Positions 34,269 to 41,797 of a stretch of DNA of 64,000 nucleotides are shown here, piece after piece. The translations under genes and the position numbers were made by a program. Every line of letters begins with the position of its first letter. The stretch's first letter is position 1. Below the pieces are notes generated by a model that was not told the DNA's origin, did not search any database, and saw only the letters and a program-made list of their open reading frames with translations. The stretch is from Harmothoe impar (taxonomy: Eukaryota > Annelida > Polychaeta > Phyllodocida > Polynoidae): assembly GCA_947462335.1 (NCBI GenBank), contig OX381721.1, positions 37,102,488 through 37,166,487 on the forward strand, in the 5' to 3' direction.

Positions 34269-34904
34269 CTATAACACTATCATACCGTAGCAGCAGCAGG
34301 TAGGACCGGAAGAAAAGCAAGCGCACGAGCAGAAGCGACGACACCATTTGCACCATCCGGCCGTCGCGTTGGTAGCCCTACTACCCGTCGCGCGTTCCAC
34401 TGGAGCGGCTTTAAGAGTGACAAATGACGATTCTTTGTCGACGCGACTGCTAACATCAGCATCGGCAGCAGCATCGGCAGCATCGGCAGCAGCATCGGCA
34501 GCAGCGGCAGCAGCCTCGGCAGCAGCGGTAGCAGCAGTAGCAGCAGCGGCAGCAGCAGTAGCGTGAGCATTAGCAACAACAGCAGCAGCGACAGTAGCAA
34601 GGGCGGCAGAGCGGGCACTAGTAGCGTTATCAGCGGCGTCATCGGCAGCCGCAACAGCATCAGCAGCAGCAGCGTCGGCATCGGTGGCATGAGTAGCTGC
34701 ATCGGCGGCAGCAACAGCAGCAGTCACAGCCGCAGCGGCAACAACAACAACGTCATCACGACCCGCGTCACTAACAGCCGCAGTAAATGCAGCAGTAGCA
34801 CGCTGAGCAGCACTAGCAGCAGCAGTAGCAGAGGCTACAGCATCAGCTTCACATTCGCGCGCCGCTTCGTCATTCCGCTTCATGTCACGGTAGCAACTTT
34901 CCAT
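34269..34904 (-). CDS. Possible Ala-rich protein of the Polinton left end (uncertain)
   Basis: The minus-strand frame is open from 35009 to 34269, but its first codon is GTG. The first ATG is at 34904, giving about 211 aa. The product is dominated by Ala with regularly spaced Asp from GCA/GCN repeats and has a short Cys-rich C-terminus (CKWCRRFCSCACF). A TATATAAG lies on the minus strand at about 35015-35022, suitably placed for transcription into it. Against it: the plus strand is also open over much of the same simple-sequence DNA, so the frame could be an accident of trinucleotide expansion. No function can be assigned. Confidence 0.3.
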   Translation of the reverse strand: MESCYRDMKRNDEAARECEADAVASATAAASAAQRATAAFTAAVSDAGRDDVVVVAAAAVTAAVAAADAATHATDADAAAADAVAAADDAADNATSARSAALATVAAAVVANAHATAAAAAATAATAAAEAAAAAADAAADAADAAADADVSSRVDKESSFVTLKAAPVERATGSRATNATAGWCKWCRRFCSCACFSSGPTCCCYGMIVL

Positions 34905-34934
34905 CACGAGGATCTGCAAATTGAGGCGCGGTGC

Positions 34935-34973
<39 letters not shown>

Positions 34974-34975
34974 CG
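34440..34975. repeat. Trinucleotide-repeat tract (GCA/AGC type, then TAG)
   Basis: Imperfect AGC/GCA triplets over about 400 bp, followed by about ten TAG triplets at 34943-34973. Sits in the part of the element where other Polintons have room for a polymerase gene. Confidence 0.85.
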
Positions 34976-35520
34976 TGAACGATGATGACGATGCTGAATG
35001 TGGTTTCACTCCCCTTATATACCCTTACGCCCCGCCTTTTTTCAAGCCACCGGCCAGCTGCCCCTTCACGGCAGGTCTTTAGATCAGCCTTAAGTCGCTT
35101 ACTACGTGGCTCATCATCCCTCTAATCGCATTTTCCAGCCACCAGCCGGCTGTCTGCTGATGACAGGCGAGGGTGATTTGTTTTTTTCTTTAGATATAAG
35201 CCGCTTACCACACGCGCACCCTCTAGTCACAGACAGAGTGACAGAAAGGGAGGGGGTCGCTTTGTTCACGCTACCTGTAGTTGTTTTTCTATACACACGC
35301 TGAGCCCATGACCCGTTAATCCTTTATACAGGTAACACGCGTTCAACTAATTACCCTATTGTATGACAGTCGGTACACGGATTTAATTTTAAACCGCCTT
35401 CCCATCTGGGATCCATGTCTGGCGGGGTGGAAGGATCCAGCTGAAAAGTGTGATTAGGGCTTTTGTTTCTCTTATGCTAGCAGCAGGTCAGCATGCGACA
35501 GCTGAAAATGTCAGACTCGC
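34976..35520. other. Polinton spacer with no supported gene
   Basis: Contains an imperfect internal duplication (CAAGCCACCGGCCAGCTG at 35044 and CCAGCCACCAGCCGGCTG at 35137, each followed by an AGATATAAG/TAAGTCGCTTAC block). No coding signal. Confidence 0.5.
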
Positions 35521-35526
35521 CGCTCC

Positions 35527-35534
35527 TATAAAAG
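35527..35534 (+). promoter_or_regulatory. TATA box for the leftmost + strand Polinton gene
   Basis: TATAAAAG followed by ACTGAGATGCG, about 230 bp ahead of ATG 35756. The flanking sequence resembles the signals before the ATPase (36637) and the capsid gene (41736). Confidence 0.6.
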
Positions 35535-35755
35535 ACTGAGATGCGTCTCTCTTTCCACACACCCTTCTACCATCGCCGCCGACACCGCCACCGCCGGCCG
35601 GCCAGCCGACCGCCGCCACCGCTTGCAGTCACCGCCATCACGCCAGCAGGGAATTTCGAGCTGAGTCTGCTTATTGCTTTTTTTTTTTCTTTGAGCTTTT
35701 TGTTTTCTTAAATTTGTATTTTCACTCAGGCTTTTTTGTTTCGGAGGAAAGAAAT

Positions 35756-36406
35756 ATGGCGCTGCAGAGGGCGCGAGTTTCTAAAAGACGGTCGCGCGAA
35801 CAAAGCGCTCTCCTCAACTGCCCGGCTATTTTTTTATCTCAAAGGAGAGAGCGTCACGTAGTTGAGGTTCACGCTTCTCTTGAGGCGTACCGAATTCTCG
35901 AGAAATGCAAAGCTGAGCGCCATCGTCGTTATACAAGAGCGGAAAAGGAAAACGTAGCGACATGGCCGAGAGCCGTCTTCTCAGAACAGCATTTACTCTA
36001 CTATTGCATAACAGCTGCTCTCAGCGCCCCCACTCGTTGGGCGTTTCATGAAAAGAAAGAGCGCCGCTACTCTCCTCACCCTGCCTCCTCTTATAAAGTG
36101 AGAATAAGTGCTATGAAACGATTCGACAAGCCGATCGGTTTCTTGGGAGCGACTGCAGCTCCCACTCGGTGGGCGCGCGTTGTGGCCGACGTGAACACGG
36201 TCTCTAAACGTTTCGACGTCGTCACTTGTTATCCCGCATATTGCAACGCAGCCGAATTGAAGAAGATAGGGACGCACTATTTTAAACCATACGCTCCAAT
36301 ATGTATTTGTCACCGCCGCGCTCACACGCCTTATTGCTTTTTCGAGACGATCGTGTCACAACACAGAAATAGAAAAAAAAACGGCAAAGCGACGAGCTTT
36401 GCCTAA
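35756..36406 (+). CDS. Basic protein of unknown function (Polinton)
   Basis: 216 aa from ATG 35756; an upstream TTG in the same frame is not a convincing start. Strongly basic N-terminus (RARVSKRRSREQ), several scattered Cys and His residues and two APTRWA repeats about 48 residues apart. No domain recognised, no transmembrane segment. A TATA box at 35527 and AATAAA at about 36637 would make it a single-gene transcript. It could be an accessory or DNA-binding virion protein; this is inference. Confidence 0.55.
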   Translation: MALQRARVSKRRSREQSALLNCPAIFLSQRRERHVVEVHASLEAYRILEKCKAERHRRYTRAEKENVATWPRAVFSEQHLLYYCITAALSAPTRWAFHEKKERRYSPHPASSYKVRISAMKRFDKPIGFLGATAAPTRWARVVADVNTVSKRFDVVTCYPAYCNAAELKKIGTHYFKPYAPICICHRRAHTPYCFFETIVSQHRNRKKNGKATSFA

Positions 36407-36410
36407 ATGA

Positions 36411-36412
36411 TC

Positions 36413-36443
<31 letters not shown>

Positions 36444-36500
36444 ATCTCCTCCTCCTCCTCCTCCTCCTCCTCCTCCTCCTCCTCCTCCTCCTCTTCTTCT
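36411..36500. repeat. Poly-A run and (CTC)n microsatellite
   Basis: About 28 A residues followed by about 16 CTC triplets, just downstream of the stop codon at 36406. Low-complexity frames on the minus strand here are artefacts. Confidence 0.9.
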
Positions 36501-36521
36501 TTTTTAAAAAAAAAATAAATA

Positions 36522-36554
36522 TTTGTATCAGACTCCTCTGGAGTCTGATACAAA
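36522..36554. terminator. Perfect 15-bp hairpin between Polinton genes
   Basis: TTTGTATCAGACTCC, loop TCT, then the exact inverse GGAGTCTGATACAAA. It sits in the intergenic gap between the basic protein and the ATPase. An RNA-level role (3' end formation or processing) is possible but unproven; the sequence itself is unambiguous. Confidence 0.5.
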
Positions 36555-36636
36555 CATTTATGACTATTGAGTGAAAATAGAATTTTATCGCAAAAAAAAA
36601 GTCACTTCTGCCGCCGCTACTGTGACACCGGCCGGA

Positions 36637-36646
36637 ATCAATAAAA
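36637..36646 (+). promoter_or_regulatory. TATA-like / poly(A) signal before the ATPase
   Basis: AATAAAAAGGTCGGCGG, 120 bp before the ATPase ATG. It may serve both as poly(A) signal of the upstream gene and as TATA element of the downstream unit, the same arrangement as at 41736-41748. Confidence 0.5.
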
Positions 36647-36763
36647 AGGTCGGCGGACTTTTCTCCACAACCATTCACCACCGACCGTTCGAGTGAGAAA
36701 CACAGCAGACAGTCAGACACACAACCGCTCTCTGACGCGTCCTGAAAAAAAAAACAAAAAAAA

Positions 36764-37483
36764 ATGTCCAGTAGTAAAAGCAAACTCTTCACAGAAATTC
36801 ATTTCGACGCTCGACTACAAGGACCCTTTAGTTGTATCATTAGCGGTCCGTCGGGTTGTGGAAAATCGCGCTTGGTGGATCAATTTCTGAGCGACGTGAA
36901 CAATTTGGTCACGCCGCCGGTGGAAAAGACTTTTTACCATTACGGCGAGTGGCAACCTCTGTTTGAAAAAATGGCAAATCGGTACGGTGTGGAATTCAGA
37001 GAAGGTCTTCCTAGCAAAGAGTCTATAGCGGGAGACGTGGAAGTAGCAGAAGACGCTGTACGACCCCACACTCTACTGATATTGGACGATCTGATGAGCA
37101 GTTCCAATCAGCAAGTGGTAGCCGACATCTTTACTAAATACTCGCATCACTGGAACGTGAGCGTCATATACATCACTCAGAACCTCTTCCAGAAATCACC
37201 CGACTTTCGAACTATGAGTCTGAACGCTCACTACATGATCGTTTTCAAGAACCCGCGCGACATGGGGCAAATAGCTAGTCTGTCTCGCCAGGTGTTTCCG
37301 TCCAACGCGGCGGCCCTCTCTAGTATATTTACCCATGAACTCAAGCGACCTCACTCATACCTCCTCCTGGACTTCAAGCAGTCAACACCTGACGATCTGA
37401 GAATACGCTCCTCTTTGACGGCCATACACTCTCAGCTAGTGTTCGTACCGCTAGACAAAAAAAAGAACAACAGAAAGCAGTAG
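36764..37483 (+). CDS. Genome-packaging ATPase (FtsK/HerA, A32-like)
   Basis: 239 aa. Polinton/adenovirus-like virion ATPase, which would pump the genome into a preformed capsid. The Walker A motif GPSGCGKS is at residues 28-35, close to the N-terminus as is usual for this family. The hydrophobic Walker B strand TLLILDD is at about 103-109, followed by a polar sensor strand VIYITQN at 134-140. Start ATG 36764 follows an A-rich leader. The stop at 37481-37483 is followed within a few bases by an 11-A run and the next frame. Length is normal for Polinton ATPases and no catalytic residue is missing. Confidence 0.93.
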   Translation: MSSSKSKLFTEIHFDARLQGPFSCIISGPSGCGKSRLVDQFLSDVNNLVTPPVEKTFYHYGEWQPLFEKMANRYGVEFREGLPSKESIAGDVEVAEDAVRPHTLLILDDLMSSSNQQVVADIFTKYSHHWNVSVIYITQNLFQKSPDFRTMSLNAHYMIVFKNPRDMGQIASLSRQVFPSNAAALSSIFTHELKRPHSYLLLDFKQSTPDDLRIRSSLTAIHSQLVFVPLDKKKNNRKQ

Positions 37484-37493
37484 CAAAAAAAAA

Positions 37494-37826
37494 AAGTCTT
37501 CTCATCTACTCGAAAGACACTTTGGTACTCTCAAGCACTTAGCTAAGTGCTCGCCAAAGGACTGCTCGCATCTAATAGACTCTGGAAGCGACGAGCTGAT
37601 CGCAGCGTTGAGTGAGATCTGTCACAATTTACTGGTAGGGAACATCCCGCTCAGCGACAAACAACTGGACAAGCTTCGAGAATCGGCTGACGTGTTGAGG
37701 GAGGTCGGCAAAAAATCTACGCCCATCAAAAAAAAGAGACGCGTCTTGGTACAAGAGGGAGGTTTCCTCATTCCGGCTCTCATAGGGATGGCCTTACCGC
37801 TTATAAAGAGCATTCTCCGTATATGA
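37494..37826 (+). pseudogene. Small Polinton protein with hydrophobic tail, start codon lost
   Basis: The open frame runs from an in-frame stop at 37452 to TGA at 37826. Homology-like sequence begins right after the A run, with LLERHFGTLKHLAKCSPK, then DELIAALSEICHNLLVGN, a basic linker (KKKRRVLVQEGG) and a hydrophobic tail FLIPALIGMALPLIKSILRI. I recall this layout from a short protein common next to Polinton-type capsid genes of invertebrates; its role is unknown (possibly membrane-active or core). No ATG exists in the frame before or within the conserved part. Where an ATG is expected, after the A run as in the ATPase gene, the codon at 37494-37496 is AAG. It therefore looks like a one-base start loss, unless non-AUG initiation is used. 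The TGA overlaps the next gene's ATG (ATGA). Confidence 0.7.
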
Positions 37827-39031
37827 GACACGTCATTCGACACCTACTCGCCGACAGCACCACCACCACCACCACCACCACCACTACCGCCACCACCAGC
37901 GTCATTGCCACCGGCGTCCCCATGACGGACTCAGAGCAGCAACAACACTACAAACGTTTAGCGCTCGTGGATCCTGAGACGCTCTACAAATCATCACGAG
38001 CAGGTCTACTTCATCATGTGCCCGCTGCTGCTGCTACTACTAGCGCTGCTACTACTGCAGTCGCTGCTGCTAGTACTTCTACTGCTCCAAACCTTCCTCC
38101 TCTTCCTGATGAGCGCACTGAAAAGAACGAGAGTTCCGCTCCTGCCACCGCCGCCCGCCTACCCGCCGACATGGCCTATTACCACAAGCAGGCAGAGCAG
38201 TCCCTTCATCCCGACGCGGCCTTGCACCAGGTGCTACAGTTTATCTACAGGGACTTGGATTTAGTGTTGAACGACCCCACTTTGGAATCGCGCGAGAAAA
38301 TGTTGAAATACCGAAGGTTGTTGAATAGATTGCAATTTTTTCTCGCGAATCCCCACAACAGCAACATCTCTTCGTCCTACTCTTCTTCGCCCCCGGCTCA
38401 CCTCCGTCAGTCTGCTGAAGAGGCCAGCGCGTCCCTACTCGAGCGGTTGGCGAACCAAGTTCCCAAGAGGAGTCGCCGCCGGACCGTGGAGCTGTACAAA
38501 CAATTGGAGAAATCCGGAGTGATCAAGTGGAACGAGGACGGGGCGGTGCGCGAGATGTCGGGTCGGAGAATACCACCTGAGCATCGCATCAACATAGTGG
38601 ACTTACTGAACGACGCCGCCAGGTTCAGGAAGACGGCGCCCAGACCGGCGGGCTACTCGCCGTTCACGAAAGCGCTGCGCGAAGCGGTTCCCACCACAGA
38701 CGCCTTGATCGGAAACCATCTGTATAAAGCGAGCGGACCTGGCCAAAGTTTGGACACACGGCTTGCTGACAGAGGTCGGAAACGACCGAGCTTCGAATCG
38801 GAAGAAGGAGAAGCAGCAGCAGCAGCAGCAGCAGTAGCAGCAGCAGCAGACTCTTCTCTGCAGGTGGTGGACGATCAATCCTCTGACGACGAGGAGGACG
38901 ACCGTGAACTTTTCCAAACTCCGACTTCCTATAGGAGCGCGCCGCGTAGTAAGAAAAGGAAAGCGCGCAACCGCCTAGCGGCGAGCTCGTCTTTCACGCC
39001 CTCAAGAGACCCGCGATGGGCAAACCAGTGA
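37823..39031 (+). CDS. Conserved-looking Polinton protein of unknown function
   Basis: 402 aa if the first ATG is used; it overlaps the previous stop as ATGA. The first 110 residues are low complexity (Thr run at 13-22, Ala/Thr-rich 68-88), so ATG 37922 (residue 34) is an alternative start. The structured part is about residues 130-300: a helical segment (HQVLQFIYRDLDLVLNDP), a basic linker and TVELYKQLEK...IKWNEDG...INIVDLLNDAARFRK...FTKALREAVP...LIGN. That last block recurs, from memory, in proteins neighbouring invertebrate Polinton capsid genes. The C-terminus has an Ala run, an acidic DDEEDD patch and a basic RSKKRKARNR tail. Function unknown; a virion or DNA-packaging role is only suggested by context. 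Confidence 0.75.
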   Translation: MRHVIRHLLADSTTTTTTTTTTATTSVIATGVPMTDSEQQQHYKRLALVDPETLYKSSRAGLLHHVPAAAATTSAATTAVAAASTSTAPNLPPLPDERTEKNESSAPATAARLPADMAYYHKQAEQSLHPDAALHQVLQFIYRDLDLVLNDPTLESREKMLKYRRLLNRLQFFLANPHNSNISSSYSSSPPAHLRQSAEEASASLLERLANQVPKRSRRRTVELYKQLEKSGVIKWNEDGAVREMSGRRIPPEHRINIVDLLNDAARFRKTAPRPAGYSPFTKALREAVPTTDALIGNHLYKASGPGQSLDTRLADRGRKRPSFESEEGEAAAAAAAVAAAADSSLQVVDDQSSDDEEDDRELFQTPTSYRSAPRSKKRKARNRLAASSSFTPSRDPRWANQ

Positions 39032-40152
39032 AGAGACTGACCAAGAAGGAAAAAGAAAAGAAGCGCGTAGTAGCTAGATATACCGACGTCAAAGCGCCCT
39101 CCAGTTTCACTAGCGTGACTAAACTCCAGAAACAGCATTTTCGCCACCTGAACCCGGCCGTCATCCGAGACGCTTTAGTGTCGCTGGACGCCTACACTAA
39201 ACATAAACCCATTCGGAGAAAATTCGCAAGGAACAAGACTATAACCGGCGCAATCGATCAGCAGTGGCAGATAGATCTGATGGACATGCAAGCTTTGGCG
39301 TCTCACAACGACCGCTTCCGGTACGTGGTGACGGCGATCGACGTTTTCTCTAGGTACGCGTGGGCCGTTCCCATTAAATCCAAGAGCGGCGCTGATGTCA
39401 CCGAGGCCTTCCGAGAGATGACAGGCCCTGGCGAGAGACGACCGCGCACTGTTCAGACAGACAAGGGGAAAGAGTTTTTGAACAAGATCTTTCAAGATCA
39501 CTTGAAGAGCGAGGGCATAGAGTTCTTCACTGGCGAGAACGACGACATCAAAGCTAGTCTAGTGGAGCGCTTGAACCGCAGTCTGAAGGAGAAGCTGTGG
39601 CGTTATTTCACACACAAGCGCACGTATCGCTACGTAGACGTGCTGCACCATGTAGTGTCTTCTTACAATCGCACTCACCACAAGACGTTGAAAATGGCGC
39701 CGGCTCAAGTCAGCTCGGAAAACAGCGAAACAGTTTTCTACCGACAAGATCTCCCAACTAACAAACAAATCGACGAAATATGGAAAAAGAAGAAAAAAAC
39801 AAAGACGTCCGCCGTCGACGTCATCGCTCCGGGTGACAGAGTGAGGATGTTGAGAACCAAAGGCGCCTTCGACAAAGGGTACGAGGGAAACTGGCGCGAG
39901 GAAGTGGTGGACGTTGCTAACACGTTGGGAAGCAGAGGGTTCGAGCTGAAAGACGACAAGGGCGAGGAGATAAAAGGCGTCTTCTACCCGGAAGAGGTTC
40001 AGAAGGTGTACAAGAGTCGTTACGACAAGAACTACCTGATAGACGAGGTGTTGCGCCGCAAGACCGTCGACGGTAAAGAGTTAGCTTTCGTACGTTGGTT
40101 AGGTTACGACGACAAGTTCAACGAGTGGATCCCCGTCAAAAAAATAACGTAA
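39016..40152 (+). CDS. Retroviral-type DDE integrase with C-terminal chromodomain
   Basis: 378 aa; ATG overlaps the preceding gene by 16 bases. Catalytic core with D87 (WQIDLMDM), D149 (VQTDKGKEF) and E184 (SLVERLNRSLK), a D-D35E spacing. An SH3-like segment follows (about 268-330, GDRVRMLRTKGAFDKGYEGNW), then a chromodomain at about 340-378 (YLIDEVLRRK, FVRWLGYDDKFNEWIP). No clear N-terminal HHCC zinc finger is visible, only a basic leader. It would catalyse insertion with 6-bp target duplication, which matches the CACAGG repeats around the element. The chromodomain could tether integration to methylated histone tails. All catalytic residues are present. Confidence 0.94.
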   Translation: MGKPVKRLTKKEKEKKRVVARYTDVKAPSSFTSVTKLQKQHFRHLNPAVIRDALVSLDAYTKHKPIRRKFARNKTITGAIDQQWQIDLMDMQALASHNDRFRYVVTAIDVFSRYAWAVPIKSKSGADVTEAFREMTGPGERRPRTVQTDKGKEFLNKIFQDHLKSEGIEFFTGENDDIKASLVERLNRSLKEKLWRYFTHKRTYRYVDVLHHVVSSYNRTHHKTLKMAPAQVSSENSETVFYRQDLPTNKQIDEIWKKKKKTKTSAVDVIAPGDRVRMLRTKGAFDKGYEGNWREEVVDVANTLGSRGFELKDDKGEEIKGVFYPEEVQKVYKSRYDKNYLIDEVLRRKTVDGKELAFVRWLGYDDKFNEWIPVKKIT

Positions 40153-40156
40153 CAAA

Positions 40157-41275
40157 ATGAACATCACTCTACCTAGCAACAGCTCTATGGAGTATTATCC
40201 TGACAACAGCTTGACGTCTTTCCGAACTCACTTCGACTCGCCGCTCCTTCTGCCCGAAGCGTACGAAGCGGCTCTGACTGAGATCATCCTCCCTACAGAA
40301 TGGACTAACGTGCACGACGACGACTTGATCATCGTTGTTCCTCTGCGCACCAAAGGTTCGCTAGAGGAGGCGATCCAGGTTTTAAAAGAAACTTATTTCT
40401 CCGAAGGAAAAAAACCACAGGTAGACTGGAAGAGAATGAAAAACGCGAACGGTCTGAGCAAGCTAACGTTCAGCTCAAAATTCCCGCTGAACTGGAAGGA
40501 AGCGAGCTATGTAACGGTGGAAGAGATATCAGACACGTCGGAAGAGCAGCAATTGAAACCGGAAACAAAAAGGTTCAAGAGAGAGGTCGACTTGAGACAG
40601 ACGAATGCCGTATACAAGCAGTTCTTGTCCCCGGCGGTGAAGAAGAAGACGATCAGCCATCAAGCAAGACAGATGATCGAAAAGATGGAGAAGGACATGG
40701 GAGTGCGCAGTTTCATGCCAAACATATTCGAGATACCTCCTATTTTCACCGGAAGCAACCACACCCTAATCGAGCGCTTGAGTGAGACGTTGCGAGATGA
40801 CAGACTAGAGGGCGACAGCTTCTTGCTCAAACCGATGCGGATCTTATCGTACGACGCCAAGACGAAACGCGTCACCATCAAACCGCCGAGACACTGTGCT
40901 GTCCTGCTGAGTCAGCATCTCGCATGCGTTCTAGGCTTCGGAGAGAAGACGTGTTTCGCGTCGCCGACTACCGGCGCCTACTCGATGGATGTTTACGGGG
41001 ACGTGCACTCTGTGTACATATACACCGACATGATCCAGGAGAGACGTGTGGGCGACATGCAAGTGCCGCTGTTGCGCTGCGTGGCGGTGGACAGAGGCGG
41101 AAAGCGTCGAGGTGGCGTGCAAGCTATCAGTTTTCCCCATTTGGATTATTTCCCCTTGAAATCCAAGAGGTTTACCGAGGTCGGCATCTATTTAAGAGAC
41201 CGATCCGGTCATTCCATCCCATTCGGTAGAGGCGAGGTGACCGTGACACTTCATCTGAGACCTATTGAGCGCTGA
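40157..41275 (+). CDS. Penton / minor capsid protein
   Basis: 372 aa, starting 4 bases after the integrase stop. The N-terminal signature ITLPSNSSMEYYPDNSLTSF followed by EAALTEIILPTEW is characteristic of the Polinton minor capsid (penton, single jelly-roll) family, where a similar LPSNSS...GxWEVALxEI block opens the protein. A charged, variable middle (EEQQLKPETKRFKREVD) separates it from a C-terminal beta-rich part ending VTVTLHLRPIER. It would form capsid vertices. Complete, with no internal stop. Confidence 0.85.
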   Translation: MNITLPSNSSMEYYPDNSLTSFRTHFDSPLLLPEAYEAALTEIILPTEWTNVHDDDLIIVVPLRTKGSLEEAIQVLKETYFSEGKKPQVDWKRMKNANGLSKLTFSSKFPLNWKEASYVTVEEISDTSEEQQLKPETKRFKREVDLRQTNAVYKQFLSPAVKKKTISHQARQMIEKMEKDMGVRSFMPNIFEIPPIFTGSNHTLIERLSETLRDDRLEGDSFLLKPMRILSYDAKTKRVTIKPPRHCAVLLSQHLACVLGFGEKTCFASPTTGAYSMDVYGDVHSVYIYTDMIQERRVGDMQVPLLRCVAVDRGGKRRGGVQAISFPHLDYFPLKSKRFTEVGIYLRDRSGHSIPFGRGEVTVTLHLRPIER

Positions 41276-41286
41276 AAGAGAGAAAA

Positions 41287-41718
41287 ATGATGCGTCAACG
41301 CGTTCCGTACTTTCCACCCAGGCGCACCGACTTCGGCAGAGGGTACAGCGATTACTACAACGCGCAGCTGGGCAACGGCGTGACCGTGTACAGCGGGCGC
41401 TCTTTCCAGAGCGGGCACGGTTTGGGCGGCGCTCTGTTAGGTCTGATGCGCTCGGCTACCCCGCTATTGAAGTCGGTGGGAAAAACGCTGCTCCGCGCCG
41501 GTGTGGGCGTAGCTAAAGATGTGCTGGCGGGTCGGACTTTAAAGAGCAGCGTGAAAGACCGAGGCGCAGGCGCTCTGAAGAGACTGGCGAGTACGGCGTT
41601 CTCGGGAGGAAAGACGCCTGTCGCGTCTAAGAAAGGGTCGAAACGTCGTCGTGGGCATTCCCCTCAGACGGGCGGTGGCTCTTGCAAGAGACGTAGAGGG
41701 GATGTATTCGACCGGTAA
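41287..41718 (+). CDS. pX-like basic virion protein
   Basis: 143 aa, 11 bases after the penton stop. An N-terminal RRTDFGRGYSDYYNAQLGNG precedes a typical Polinton pX block: a YSGRSFQSGHGLGGALLGL segment, the amphipathic or hydrophobic helix around LLKSVGKTLLRAGVGVAKDVLAG, and a Lys/Arg-rich tail (KKGSKRRRGH, CKRRRGD). Adenovirus pX/pVI-like roles (genome condensation or membrane-active peptide released by the protease) are family knowledge; cleavage sites were not mapped here. Confidence 0.8.
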   Translation: MMRQRVPYFPPRRTDFGRGYSDYYNAQLGNGVTVYSGRSFQSGHGLGGALLGLMRSATPLLKSVGKTLLRAGVGVAKDVLAGRTLKSSVKDRGAGALKRLASTAFSGGKTPVASKKGSKRRRGHSPQTGGGSCKRRRGDVFDR

Positions 41719-41735
41719 GCGCCTAGGCGTTCAGG

Positions 41736-41748
41736 TATAAATAAAAAG
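41736..41748 (+). promoter_or_regulatory. TATA / poly(A) signal before the major capsid gene
   Basis: TATAAATAAAAAG then ACTGGAGG, 50 bp upstream of the capsid ATG. Combines a TATA box with an AATAAA. Suggests a separate strong transcript for capsid and protease. Confidence 0.65.
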
Positions 41749-41797
41749 ACTGGAGGGGGCCGGCGTCAGTCTGTCGGCCGCGTGAAGAGAGAACACA

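Noticed and set aside
34348..34946. Plus-strand Ala-rich and Ser/Asn-rich frames in the Polinton left end
   Set aside because: They start at TTG or GTG and are the opposite-strand or shifted reading of the same trinucleotide repeats.
36356..36792. Minus-strand poly-Glu / poly-Arg frames
   Set aside because: Produced by the CTC microsatellite and A runs; antisense to supported genes.
40924..41516. Arg-rich plus-strand frames overlapping penton and pX genes
   Set aside because: Out-of-frame shadows of GC-rich coding sequence with no independent start context.
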